Positions 7,482 through 16,849 of a stretch of 64,000 nt of DNA are shown piece after piece (positions within the stretch are counted from its first letter, which is position 1; each line of letters opens with the position of its first letter). Made by a program: the position numbers and the translations under genes. Source of the DNA: Nitrospira sp. (GTDB taxonomy: Bacteria > Nitrospirota > Nitrospiria > Nitrospirales > Nitrospiraceae); contig JBAOHZ010000009.1 of assembly GCA_037045225.1 (NCBI GenBank), positions 2,666,001-2,730,000 on the forward strand, given 5' to 3'. The notes under the pieces were generated by a model that saw nothing but the letters and a program-made list of their open reading frames with translations, made no database searches and was not told the DNA's origin.

Positions 7482-9791
7482 TCAGTGGGTACACGATGTC
7501 TCGCTCTGATGGAGCAAGGTTGGCCGCAGACAATATCCTCGCCAGGTAGACTGATCCCAGGACCAATTAAGCAGCGCATACTCGGTGTGTGAGACACGAT
7601 TTTCGATCACCCGTCCGAATCCGCCGATGCGGAGGACGAATCCTGCGGGTAAGGCGACGTCTTTCACCAGGCCGAATTCGGTAAAATCGCCTGCATAGTA
7701 GGCTGGGTCGCCGCGCTCCGTGACGAAGTGTTCTCCTCGCCACAAGGTGATATAGGGGCGCCACCCATCGAGATTCAACCCCGCTGTCAATTGATACCCG
7801 CGACCACGGACGATCGGGGAACCGCTTTGCGTCGGCTCATTCTGGCTAGTCAGGTAGAGGGCCATGACATCGATTTCGCGAAACCACGAGAGCTGCGACC
7901 AGTACTGCCTGGGTTGAAACGTGAATTGAGGTCCGAAGGCCGTCAAGAAATTGTTGCCGGCTGGCCGATCACGCGGAATGCCCGGTCCGAAAAATGTCCT
8001 TGATTCAGAGTATTGTGCACCGCCGGAATGGGACCAGTAGACTTGGCCGTTGAATGCGAAGTGACCGGCTGCCACACGTCCGGCGTAGCCCACATCGAAG
8101 CGTTCTGCCTTCTGGAAGGTCTCGATTTGATTCCAATTAATGAAGACGTCTTGCTGGTAGTGTTTTCGGTTCATGAGTAACTGGAAGCCCTGTTCAATCG
8201 GGCGGGTGAACAACATCGTATCGTTGAACAGCGCGTCCACGAAGGGATGGTTGCGATGAAGGGTGCCGGCTATCAGCTGTATATCTGGGATCATTTCGTA
8301 TTCGGCAGACAGAATCGGCTGTACGGTATGAAACCGTTGGGTAGCTCCCACCGGTAGGCCGGTGAAAAAGCCGGCGTTAAGCGTCAGCTGTGGACTGACT
8401 CGGTATTGAAGCACCGGAGAAAGGTATTGACCGGCAAAGGTGTGATCGGAGACGGGCACTCCACCGACCTGGCGCATGCCGGGATAGGCAATATTGTACA
8501 TGTAGGTCAAGGCGTCCAATTTGGCAAAGAATCGGCGTGTTGTTTCGGGTTCTTCGCGATCGCCAAACGGCCGTGAGAGAGAATTCCAGACGTCTCCAAT
8601 CAGGTCCGCGTGATTGGTGTCCCAGTTCCAATTGAATACAATATATTCCTGATTCACCCACTTGAAGGTGTCGCGCGTGAAATAGGTGCGGCTATCTTCG
8701 GTAAAAAATGCCCGGATGCGTCGAGCTTGTGCTCCGAACTCGATGGACGCGCGGTTGCCCAAGCGGATCGTCTTCGAGAGACCGATTTCTGGAAAGTTGC
8801 TTGCCCGGAACTCTGGATCGCCCTGCTGGCTGAGGAAATTGCGGCCTTTCCAGAAGGCAAGGTACGGACGCCATCCGGCCAGATCGAGCCAGGTTTGGAG
8901 TTCGTATCCTCGCCCGCGGGTCGCCTCTGTGCCGGCCTCCGTTTGGTTGTAACTCGTCAGGTAGGTGAAGCGGATGCCGAGCTGATTCCACCAGGGGAGC
9001 GCCGGGAAGTAGCGGGACGGTTCCAGGACCAGCTCGGGGCCAGCGGCGATCACGAGGTTGTCGCCAGCTTGGAACGACCGGTCGAGTTTGAAGAGGGCCT
9101 GCCCGTTGTGTACCCAGTGGGTTTGTCCATTGAAATGCAGGGGGCCAAACTTCAGTTGCCCGGCATATCCGACATCGAAGCGGTTGGTTGCGGAACCTCG
9201 AAAAGCCTGTTCCCAGTTGATAAACAGGTCTTGCCGATAGAACTCGGTATCCACTAGCATTTGAGCCCCTTGTTCTATGGGGCGCAAGAAGCGATTGCCC
9301 CGGTAGAACACGGCGTTATGGAATTCTTGGTGCGGGACGTGAAGGGTACCGATCACCGCGCTGATTTGTTTGGTCGGCTGGTAAGTGAGGCGCAGGATCG
9401 GACGGACTTGGGAAACCTCGGTCTCATGCCCGAATGGCATATTGGCAAACACGCCGAGCTCAGCCTCGAGGGTGGGGAGCAGGCGTTTGTAGATCGAGGC
9501 GTTCACGAGGGTGCCGATGAGTGTGGTGTCGCGCCCCAGCCCATTGGTGAAGGTATTGTCTTCCAACCCCTGTTTTTCGAGATTGAGCGCGAAGGTGGAA
9601 ACGGAGAAGCGCATGTCGACCAGATGGGGAGTGGTTGCCTGCTCAGCTTCTTCGGCGAGGAGCGGATCGTGGCAGAGCAAGATGATGAGCGCGAGCAACC
9701 CTGCCCGGAATGGGCTACAGGGAAGGCGATGTGTGGCCAGGGATTTCACGTTCGGGGGCCGATGATAAGAATCGGGAAGGTGCCGCGTCAA
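7482..9791 (-). CDS. Large outer-membrane porin-like protein with internal duplication
   Basis: This 769-residue protein is predicted to be an outer-membrane barrel. An N-terminal hydrophobic stretch (residues 30-46) followed by AEEAEQ may be the signal peptide; the first ~25 residues may not be translated. Two halves repeat each other. PIEQG at 171 matches 531, INW at 191 matches 551, RFDVGYAG at 204 matches 564, NGQ at 221 matches 581, GWRPY at 306 matches 676 and GDP at 324 matches 694. The copies span about residues 95-390 and 455-748. Tryptophan- and tyrosine-rich alternating strands support a barrel. I do not recognise a named family. Confidence 0.65.
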   Translation of the reverse strand: MTRHLPDSYHRPPNVKSLATHRLPCSPFRAGLLALIILLCHDPLLAEEAEQATTPHLVDMRFSVSTFALNLEKQGLEDNTFTNGLGRDTTLIGTLVNASIYKRLLPTLEAELGVFANMPFGHETEVSQVRPILRLTYQPTKQISAVIGTLHVPHQEFHNAVFYRGNRFLRPIEQGAQMLVDTEFYRQDLFINWEQAFRGSATNRFDVGYAGQLKFGPLHFNGQTHWVHNGQALFKLDRSFQAGDNLVIAAGPELVLEPSRYFPALPWWNQLGIRFTYLTSYNQTEAGTEATRGRGYELQTWLDLAGWRPYLAFWKGRNFLSQQGDPEFRASNFPEIGLSKTIRLGNRASIEFGAQARRIRAFFTEDSRTYFTRDTFKWVNQEYIVFNWNWDTNHADLIGDVWNSLSRPFGDREEPETTRRFFAKLDALTYMYNIAYPGMRQVGGVPVSDHTFAGQYLSPVLQYRVSPQLTLNAGFFTGLPVGATQRFHTVQPILSAEYEMIPDIQLIAGTLHRNHPFVDALFNDTMLFTRPIEQGFQLLMNRKHYQQDVFINWNQIETFQKAERFDVGYAGRVAAGHFAFNGQVYWSHSGGAQYSESRTFFGPGIPRDRPAGNNFLTAFGPQFTFQPRQYWSQLSWFREIDVMALYLTSQNEPTQSGSPIVRGRGYQLTAGLNLDGWRPYITLWRGEHFVTERGDPAYYAGDFTEFGLVKDVALPAGFVLRIGGFGRVIENRVSHTEYALLNWSWDQSTWRGYCLRPTLLHQSETSCTH

Positions 9792-9916
9792 TTGCTATAT
9801 GCACCTCGGCGAGTGGAGCGAGTGCAACGATTGGGCGCACTCGTCCACCGAATTTAAAGAGATGAGTGCGTGTCGTCGATCCAGGGCTACAAGAGTTGGC
9901 TTAGGATCATCGCGTC

Positions 9917-11296
9917 GTGTTGCACGCGATCTATTTCGAGAACAGTAGGGGCGCAACCTCGTTATTTTTAATGAGTATAACGAAAGACATTCTCAGGCAT
10001 TGGGCACTCACAGCACAAATTGTGCTCAATATACTGATTGGATACCTGTTCATAAAGTTTCTAGCCTCGAATTGGGGAGCGTCAGCGCACAAAGACGCCT
10101 TCGACGTTGCCTATTCAATCCCTTTTCTGGTGATAAGCGTGAGTGGTGTCACCTTCCTTGAGGCGATCATAACTACCCAATTTTCAAGTATGCGTAGAAG
10201 TGAGGGCGTTAGAGCCAATGCGATGTTCTCAGGCATGCTCAATTACCTGCTGGCATTTTCGGCATGTGCGATATCGCTGAGCGTTATCTTTGTGGCTCCG
10301 TTTACGGAGTTGCTCGCTCCTGGGCTCCAGGAATCTGCCCAGCGTGAGGCGCAACAGCTCATTCTCCTGTTCATGCCACTGGTGGTTGTTTTGGGGGTGG
10401 GGTCACTTCTGAGTGCCATCCTGACGGCGTATGAAGTACCCGTCGGCAATGAGATATATCAACTACTCAGCCGAGTCGGGCTCATTGGCGGATGGTTGAT
10501 TTTTGGATACACGCCCTCTCTCAATGAGACAGCAATATCATTGTGCGTGTCTGGCTTCTGTGGACTTTTCTTCGTGTGGATCATTTTTAGCCGGGTTACC
10601 AAGATTCAATACCAACCAGGTCTGAGTGCCACGAATGCTGAGATCCAGCACGTTCTACGTCAAGGGGTTGGGCTGTTTCTCACCTCCATTTTGGCTCAGG
10701 CGGCGTTAGCATACATGCGAAGACTGGGGTCTCTGGATGGGGTGGGAACCATCGCTGTGTTGTCGTATGCCTTGGCGCTGATCTATCCTCTTACGATATT
10801 AGCTGCCAAGCCAATCGCCTTGATCATCGGGCCTCGCTATATCCGCTATATGCAGTCTGGTGATGTCGCGTCTGCCCAATATATTCTATTCGCCACTTGT
10901 GGCGGTCTACTGTGCCTCACGGTGTTGGTAGGTGCAGTAATTTATGGCAATGCACAAGAAGTCATTGAGTTCGTCCTTGGCGGTGGCAAGTTCGACGCGT
11001 CCGTGGCGAGTGCGACTGCAAACCTGTTGAAATTGGCCATTTGGGGATTACCTGCTGAGGCGATTTCGAGAGTGTTGTTGGTACCACTCTTCAACGATGG
11101 CCGAATGCATGCGGTGTCCGTGATCTATTCCAGTCGATACATGCTGCAGATGGGCTTGAGCTATGCGTTGTTCAACTCGGTGGGGCGAAACGGTCTTGTT
11201 TGGAGCTATGTTGTCGCAGTTGGGTTTCAAACGCTGCTGGAGGCCGGCTACCTCTCTTACGTCGTCAGGCAAAAAGTGCGATTTGCTCGTAGTTGA
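9917..11296 (+). CDS. MurJ/MviN-like polysaccharide flippase (Wzx role)
   Basis: The protein is a 459-residue polytopic membrane protein of the MOP flippase superfamily. It has about twelve to fourteen hydrophobic segments, with the early segment LASNWGASAHKDAFDVAYSIP typical of MurJ/MviN relatives. At the head of a polysaccharide locus it most likely flips lipid-linked repeat units across the inner membrane instead of lipid II. The start is uncertain: GTG 9917 gives the longest form, while ATG 9971 (MSITKDILRHW) is equally plausible. The neighbours are polymerase and glycosyltransferase genes on the same strand. Confidence 0.75.
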   Translation: MLHAIYFENSRGATSLFLMSITKDILRHWALTAQIVLNILIGYLFIKFLASNWGASAHKDAFDVAYSIPFLVISVSGVTFLEAIITTQFSSMRRSEGVRANAMFSGMLNYLLAFSACAISLSVIFVAPFTELLAPGLQESAQREAQQLILLFMPLVVVLGVGSLLSAILTAYEVPVGNEIYQLLSRVGLIGGWLIFGYTPSLNETAISLCVSGFCGLFFVWIIFSRVTKIQYQPGLSATNAEIQHVLRQGVGLFLTSILAQAALAYMRRLGSLDGVGTIAVLSYALALIYPLTILAAKPIALIIGPRYIRYMQSGDVASAQYILFATCGGLLCLTVLVGAVIYGNAQEVIEFVLGGGKFDASVASATANLLKLAIWGLPAEAISRVLLVPLFNDGRMHAVSVIYSSRYMLQMGLSYALFNSVGRNGLVWSYVVAVGFQTLLEAGYLSYVVRQKVRFARS

Positions 11297-11362
11297 AGCC
11301 ATTCCGGATCCCGTACTAACGAATGGCCATGGCACGGTAGCTGCTTCATTCTGATCGTGACA

Positions 11363-12040
11363 ATGGAAGATCCGACCCTATATCTGTTGCTCGCGGTGCT
11401 CACCGGTATCGCTGCGATTCCCTTTGGAGCTCTATTCCTCAAAACGAGGAAGGATATCTTCGAGCCCGTGTATTGGGCGTCGGCATTTTTTCTTTTACTC
11501 TTTGTGGTGCGAGCGATCTTCGACCTTACCCTTGGATCGGCATTTCTCTCCCCACCATTTGATCACCAAACAGTGCAGGCGGTTACGCGGGCAATACTGT
11601 ATCTGATTCCTAGTTTGATCTGTTTCTTCATAGGGTACTATTCGAATTTCGGTCGTTACGTAGCTCGGATGCTGCCTTCGTTGCCAGTAACTTGGAACAG
11701 CGAGCGAGTCAGCCTTCTCTTGCCGTTGCTCATTTGTGTGGGACTCATTTCTCAGTTCTTCCTCATCCAGCACTTGGGGGGATGGTCCGACTTTCTCGAT
11801 GACAAGCAACGAGCCCTCACCGAGCCCGGACAAGGGTATTGGGCGGCGGGAGTGTCGCTGATTCCGCTGGCATTCGGGGTCGCTTTAACTAGATGCCTAG
11901 TAAGTAACACCGGGTGGATTCTGACCTGCGCGGTGTTATTCCCTCTCGTTCTAGTGCTCGGTCTAATCTCGGTGTCAAAAGCGGCATTTTGGGGGCCGTT
12001 TTTGAGCAAACTAGCAATGTGCTGCGTATTAGCCTCCTAA
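11363..12040 (+). pseudogene. Truncated O-antigen/oligosaccharide-unit polymerase-like membrane protein
   Basis: From ATG 11363 (or GTG 11357) 225 residues are encoded, with about six membrane segments and a periplasmic-loop-like section after GGWSDFLDDKQRA. The style matches the N-terminal half of oligosaccharide repeat unit polymerases (usually above 400 residues). The ORF stops soon after SVSKAAFWGPFLSKL, and only 27 bases remain before the next gene, so the C-terminal half has been lost. A functional full-length paralogue lies at 13.1-14.4 kb. Probably a decayed polymerase gene; an authentic short membrane protein cannot be excluded. Confidence 0.5.
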
Positions 12041-12067
12041 TCAGAATCGTCGATTGGTTGAAGTGAC

Positions 12068-13114
12068 ATGAGGAAAGTTCTGGTAGTTCAGACGTGGGGT
12101 ATTGGAGATATGGTCATGACTACTCCAATGCTGCAGGCTCTGCGGGCCGAGTTGCCGACCGCGCATGTGACTGTTGTGGCTGGTTCATTTGCAGCTGGCG
12201 ATGTGATTCGAGACTCTGATCTATGCGACGAAGTGAGGGTCTTCTCATTTCGAGAGAGCTCAGTATTAGACATACTTATGTTTTTTGTTCGTCTTCGATA
12301 TGAATGTTTTGACGTCGGAATTGTCGCAAGTCGGCTTTCACCGAGGATTGCTTTCCTATTAAGGTTCTTGTCTGGGCTGAAGGTGATTGCCGGTGATGGA
12401 ATTGGTCGTAGGGGGTGCGGGTATACGCATTGGCGCCTCGCAAAACCTCCGAATCATCGGAGCTCCGACAATATTGACATCCTGAGATTGTTGTTTCCCC
12501 GTGCAGGAATTGACAAGAATTTGCCTGCAAGATTTAAATTGAATCAGTGCTCAGAAGCCGAGGTAGCAGCCGAATGGAGACTTCGTGGGCTTGAGGGGCA
12601 CACTGTGTTGGGCTTGCATCCGGGCTGTGGATTGTATGAACAGGTTAAGAAGCTTCCAGAGGAATGGTGTTGGGAAATTATTTCAAAATTCTTGCTCGAC
12701 TACCCCGAGGGAAAGGTCGCTCTATTCTTTGGCCCCGAAGACGGTATCTTTGGGATTAGATCACAGGATATCTCGGGCAAAGTAGTCCGATTTCAGGGCA
12801 TGCCTTTAGGCCTTGTGGCCGCCTTGATAGCTAGGACCAATGTTTTCCTGTGCGGTGATACTGGGTTGGGGCATGTTGCGGCTGCAGTTGGCGTGCCAGT
12901 AGTGACCGTAGCAGGGCCTACGAGAATTGATCAGACGCGGCCATTGGGGAATAAGAATCTAGTCGTAAAAACAGAGCATACGTTGTCCTGTATGCCATGC
13001 TTCGAGACCTCCCTCTTTTTGAAATGTCCGATTTCGCAGAAATGTATGACTTCGGTTTCGATACAGAAGGTAGGTGATGCCATAGCAAGTCAGTTGAAAG
13101 TAGTTGAGGCGTAG
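12068..13114 (+). CDS. Glycosyltransferase family 9 (heptosyltransferase-like)
   Basis: The 348-residue protein shows GT9 hallmarks: N-terminal VLVVQTWGIGDMVMTTPML, where the G-x-G-D-x-x-x-x-T-P motif binds substrate, a central LGLHPGCG, and late FLCGDTGLGHVAAAVGVPVV with the nucleotide-sugar-binding D-T-G-x-x-H. The family transfers heptose or other sugars from ADP/UDP-activated donors. A cysteine-rich tail (CMPCFETSLFLKC) is typical of the family's end. It overlaps the start region of the next polymerase gene, indicating an operon. Sugar specificity cannot be read from the sequence. Confidence 0.85.
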   Translation: MRKVLVVQTWGIGDMVMTTPMLQALRAELPTAHVTVVAGSFAAGDVIRDSDLCDEVRVFSFRESSVLDILMFFVRLRYECFDVGIVASRLSPRIAFLLRFLSGLKVIAGDGIGRRGCGYTHWRLAKPPNHRSSDNIDILRLLFPRAGIDKNLPARFKLNQCSEAEVAAEWRLRGLEGHTVLGLHPGCGLYEQVKKLPEEWCWEIISKFLLDYPEGKVALFFGPEDGIFGIRSQDISGKVVRFQGMPLGLVAALIARTNVFLCGDTGLGHVAAAVGVPVVTVAGPTRIDQTRPLGNKNLVVKTEHTLSCMPCFETSLFLKCPISQKCMTSVSIQKVGDAIASQLKVVEA

Positions 13115-13118
13115 ATCC

Positions 13119-14432
13119 GTGGAAGCCGTTGCAGTCGTACTATTTGCATTATTTGTGGCTCTTTGTCTTCGTGTATTGGCAAGAACCAGATCCGTTAGCG
13201 TCCTTCTATTGCTCATCTTATCTTATAACTACCTATTGCACGGTTATGTCGTTGTCTTTTTTTATGAGGCTTTAGGGTACAGTTTGGGAGACTATTGGTA
13301 CGATGGTTTCCCCTACTTCATTTCCTACGATCACCACTATTGGGGTGCGGCGGTGGTGAGCCTCCTATTTGCCAATACTTATTTGTTGGTCTGGAGCATT
13401 CTGCCGCTGCGGGAGCACCGCCTTCACAAAATGCAAGACGACACACTTTACTTGCGAGGGTGGCCATTACTTATTCTGGGCGTTGGGACTTTTGTAATCG
13501 GTATCCTGCCCTGGATTGATTTTGTTTTAACCTATCTCCGCAGTGGTGAATCGGCTTATCTGGCATTCAAGTCTGGAGAGCAATTGGGCGCCTATGTTGG
13601 ATTGCTGAAATGGATGTTGAGTATTACCTCAATGAGCCTCTGCATTCTTTTCGTCGCAGGAATTGGATTAAGCAACAGATTAGTCATCCCAACAGGCCGA
13701 TTATTTGCGATATTTTGGGCGCTAGTGATCATCAGTGGAGTGCTCCTTTTCGGTTCTATGATGGCGTTAGGGGATAGAGTGACGCTCTTGGAGGGAGGCC
13801 TGGCGGCGGTAGTTCTCGCGAGTTTTCGTGGAATTCGAAGCGCGCGAGCAATCTTTCTCGTATTGCTATTCGTCGTTCCTCTTATCGCCATTGGTGTGTT
13901 CCGCGAAGCGAAGGAGTCTGCTGGACCATCTGAGCTTTTGAGCGAAGCGGTGGGCCAAATCGTCGTGAATGCTGAGTCACGGACGGCATTTTCACAATAT
14001 ATTGTTATGTCAAATCGGATTGAGCCATACCCGGGAGGATCCCTTACCTATCTCACGCAGATCATGTTGCCGCGATTTTGGGCAGAAGACCGACCGGAAG
14101 AGGGCCCATACGAGCACTATGCAGCGGCCGCCGGGCTGCCAGCGCGTCTTGGATGGGGTATAAATTTAATGACGGATTGTTATATGAATTATGGGCTAGG
14201 CGCGACGGTAGTCGCGGCGCTATTGCTAGGAGCTCTTCACTGGGGAGCATTCAGGTTTGCATGCGTCAGTGTAACGGGTCAGTTTGTTTTTTCAGGGCTT
14301 GTTGCAGCCTATCCTATTTCTATTCGTAGCGGAATTCCTGGGCTTAAGGGAATGGTAATGGGCATGGGTCTTGGCTATCTGTTATGCATCGTGTCATGCA
14401 AGCGCGGCGTTCGAATGACTATGAGATCCTAA
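13119..14432 (+). CDS. Oligosaccharide repeat unit polymerase (Wzy-like)
   Basis: This is a membrane protein of about 437 residues with ten or more hydrophobic segments and a long periplasmic-like stretch (about residues 270-360) carrying SRTAFSQYIVMSN and PYPGGSLTYLTQIMLP. Such sequences are typical of O-antigen/EPS polymerases, which join flipped repeat units in the Wzy-dependent pathway. The start is taken at GTG 13119; TTG 13104 would overlap the GT9 gene. Sequence conservation in Wzy proteins is poor, so the call rests on topology, the loop pattern and the locus. Confidence 0.7.
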   Translation: MEAVAVVLFALFVALCLRVLARTRSVSVLLLLILSYNYLLHGYVVVFFYEALGYSLGDYWYDGFPYFISYDHHYWGAAVVSLLFANTYLLVWSILPLREHRLHKMQDDTLYLRGWPLLILGVGTFVIGILPWIDFVLTYLRSGESAYLAFKSGEQLGAYVGLLKWMLSITSMSLCILFVAGIGLSNRLVIPTGRLFAIFWALVIISGVLLFGSMMALGDRVTLLEGGLAAVVLASFRGIRSARAIFLVLLFVVPLIAIGVFREAKESAGPSELLSEAVGQIVVNAESRTAFSQYIVMSNRIEPYPGGSLTYLTQIMLPRFWAEDRPEEGPYEHYAAAAGLPARLGWGINLMTDCYMNYGLGATVVAALLLGALHWGAFRFACVSVTGQFVFSGLVAAYPISIRSGIPGLKGMVMGMGLGYLLCIVSCKRGVRMTMRS

Positions 14433-14446
14433 TTGCTTCTTTCGGT

Positions 14447-14462
14447 AAGGGCGAAAGCCCTT
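14447..14462 (+). terminator. Short GAAA-loop hairpin after the polymerase gene
   Basis: AAGGGC and GCCCTT form a perfect 6-bp stem closed by a GAAA tetraloop, 14 bases after the polymerase stop, followed by only TTTC. It may be a weak terminator or an mRNA-stabilising hairpin between two operon genes. Confidence 0.35.
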
Positions 14463-14481
14463 TCATGGATAAGCTAGGTTG

Positions 14482-15531
14482 ATGGTCAATATTATTACTA
14501 CTCCATTCATTACGATCATTGTTCCTTGCCGTAATGAAGTGCGCTTCATAGGAAGCTGCCTTTTCTCCATCCTTGCCAATTCGTATCCGAAGGATCTGGC
14601 TGAAATTCTTGTGGTTGACGGGCTGAGTGATGATGGGACGCGAAAGGAAGTCGAACGAATAGCCGCACATCATCCATCGGTAAGAATGCTGGATAACCCA
14701 AAACGAACGACTCCTGCGGCCTTGAACGTGGGGATTCAGCAAGCCAAAGGAGATGTCCTCATCCGGATGGACGCTCATGCGACGTACCCTGTCGATTACA
14801 TATCAAAGTTGGTAGAGTGGCAACGCAAAACGGGCGCGGACAATGTCGGAGGCGTACGAATTGCGGTTCCGGCTGATCAAACGCCCATGGCCGTTGCCAT
14901 TGCTCGTGGTGTGTCACACCCCTTTGGCGTCGGGACGTCGCATTATCAAGTTGGGCTCACTGAACCTAAACGTGTGGATACGGTATGGGGGGGGTGCTTC
15001 AAGAAGGAGCTGTTCAAGACGGTTGGCCTGTTTGACGAGCAATTCATCAGAAATCAAGACGACGAGTTCAATCATCGTCTCATTGGTCAGGGCGGGCGGG
15101 TGTTGCTCGTACCCGATGTATATGCCTTTTATGTGGCGCGAAACTCGCTGTCTAAGTTGTGGCGTATGTATTATCAATATGGATATTTTAAGCCACTCAC
15201 TGCACATAAGCTCGGTAGAATTATGACCGGAAGGCAACTGGTCCCCGCCATCATGGTCTTGGCAGGAGCGTTTTCTTTGGCCCTGGGGGTGTGGCTTCCC
15301 AAGTCGCTTTTTTTATTCTTTAGCTTGGCAGCCACCTATTTGCTCGCAACACTCGCCCTAGGTGCCCAGATCGGCATCAAAGATGGGTGGCTGTGCGGTC
15401 TCTGGATGCCGGTTGTTTTCTTGACGATTCATCTCAGTTACGGAGTTGGATTTCTCCAACGCGTGCTGACCCTGTGGTGCTTGCCGAAGCAAGGCGCTTT
15501 CGATGGGGCCACAACACCTCTCTCACGATAA
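14482..15531 (+). CDS. Glycosyltransferase family 2, ExoA-like membrane glycosyltransferase
   Basis: The 349-residue protein starts at ATG 14482 (TTG 14479 precedes it). The GT-A domain opens with FITIIVPCRNEVRFIGSCL and includes EILVVDGLSDDGT, a DxD-like MDAH after GDVLIR, and the acceptor region NQDDEFNHR. Two or three C-terminal membrane segments anchor it. The arrangement matches succinoglycan ExoA-type enzymes, which add a sugar to a lipid-linked intermediate at the cytoplasmic face. It sits between the polymerase and aminotransferase genes. Confidence 0.85.
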   Translation: MVNIITTPFITIIVPCRNEVRFIGSCLFSILANSYPKDLAEILVVDGLSDDGTRKEVERIAAHHPSVRMLDNPKRTTPAALNVGIQQAKGDVLIRMDAHATYPVDYISKLVEWQRKTGADNVGGVRIAVPADQTPMAVAIARGVSHPFGVGTSHYQVGLTEPKRVDTVWGGCFKKELFKTVGLFDEQFIRNQDDEFNHRLIGQGGRVLLVPDVYAFYVARNSLSKLWRMYYQYGYFKPLTAHKLGRIMTGRQLVPAIMVLAGAFSLALGVWLPKSLFLFFSLAATYLLATLALGAQIGIKDGWLCGLWMPVVFLTIHLSYGVGFLQRVLTLWCLPKQGAFDGATTPLSR

Positions 15532-15688
15532 TTCACGAACCTCATTGATGCTGGTTGGTTGGGTATGGGCCGACACCAATCGAAATGGAGACGGATCGCC
15601 TCTGCTTCTTGGATGGCCTGTCATCTCTTGAGCTTGCTGCCGTTTCTCCGCACACACTACGTCGGGACCATCCGGAAGATGTGCTGCG

Positions 15689-16849
15689 ATGAATGAGCGC
15701 TGGATTCCTTTCCATGCCCCCTCGATCGGCGAAGAGGAAATCGCGGCAGTGGGTGAGACTCTCCGGTCAGGTTGGCTTACGACAGGTGGCAGAGTCAGAG
15801 AATTTGAGGAGCAGTTTGCTAGACGGGTAGGAGCTAAGTATGCGGTGGCCACGAACTCGGGAACGGCCGCGCTCCACATCGCCTTGGAAGCGCTCGGTGT
15901 TGGCGTGGGCGATGAGGTGATGGTTCCGACAATGACCTTCGCAGCGACAGCAGAGGTGGTCCACTACCTGGGGGCAAAGCCGGTTTTGATCGATTGTGAG
16001 TCGGCTACACTCAATCTAGACCTCAATGCCCTTGACCGCGCCATAACCAGCCGCACCAAAGCCATTGTGCCCGTGCATTTCGGCGGGTATCCGTGTGAAA
16101 TGGATCAAATTCGTGACCTTGCTCAGCGACACCAGTTGGCTGTGGTTGAGGATGCAGCCCATGCGTTCCAAGCGCAGTATCGAGATCGGCAGATAGGGGG
16201 CATCAGTGATGTCACGTGCTTCTCGTTTTACGCCACCAAATCCCTCACCACAGGAGAGGGAGGGATGGCTACTACCGACAATGCTGCACGGGCTAATCAC
16301 ATGCGTTGTATGACGCTGCATGGGATCACGAAGGATGCCTGGAATCGCTATACGGCCGCCGGGTCATGGTTCTATGAGATTCAATTTCCCGGGTTTAAAT
16401 ACAACATGACCGATATTTCTGCAGCCATCGGTCTTGTTCAGCTGGAGAAATCCGATCAGTTTCTCATTGCACGGACGGAGATTGCCGCAATGTACAGCGC
16501 GGCCTTTGCCGACCTCCCGGAGCTGCACTGCCCTCGGGCAGAAACTCATGTGGATCATGCCTGGCACTTGTACGTCATTCAATTAGAGTTGAGTCGATTG
16601 AGAATTTCGAGAAACGAATTTATCGACGCGTTGAAAAAGGAAAATATCGGTGCATCGGTTCATTTTATCCCGCTCCACCTGCAGCCCTATTATCGGAAGA
16701 CGTTCGGCTACCGATCCGAGGATTTTCCTCAGGCCAGTGCGGTGTTTGATCGAATTATTTCCCTCCCTATCTACCCGAAGATGGCCCAGGAGGATGTGCA
16801 AGCAGTGATTCGTGCAGTACGGACTGTTGTCGCACAATACCGGCGGTGA
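15689..16849 (+). CDS. DegT/DnrJ/EryC1/StrS-family PLP aminotransferase
   Basis: These enzymes transfer an amino group from glutamate to a nucleotide-linked 4-keto sugar. The 386-residue protein has the entry motif IPFHAPSIGEEEI, the PLP-phosphate region SGTAALHIAL, VVEDAAHAFQA with the cofactor-stacking Asp, and the Schiff-base lysine K184 in FYATKSLTTGEGG. The gene downstream overlaps by 4 bases (GTGA) and encodes a phosphoglycosyl transferase; a 4,6-dehydratase follows. This matches the set that makes UDP-4-amino-4,6-dideoxy-HexNAc (PglE-like), although ArnB-like or PseC-like activity is possible. Confidence 0.88.
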   Translation: MNERWIPFHAPSIGEEEIAAVGETLRSGWLTTGGRVREFEEQFARRVGAKYAVATNSGTAALHIALEALGVGVGDEVMVPTMTFAATAEVVHYLGAKPVLIDCESATLNLDLNALDRAITSRTKAIVPVHFGGYPCEMDQIRDLAQRHQLAVVEDAAHAFQAQYRDRQIGGISDVTCFSFYATKSLTTGEGGMATTDNAARANHMRCMTLHGITKDAWNRYTAAGSWFYEIQFPGFKYNMTDISAAIGLVQLEKSDQFLIARTEIAAMYSAAFADLPELHCPRAETHVDHAWHLYVIQLELSRLRISRNEFIDALKKENIGASVHFIPLHLQPYYRKTFGYRSEDFPQASAVFDRIISLPIYPKMAQEDVQAVIRAVRTVVAQYRR

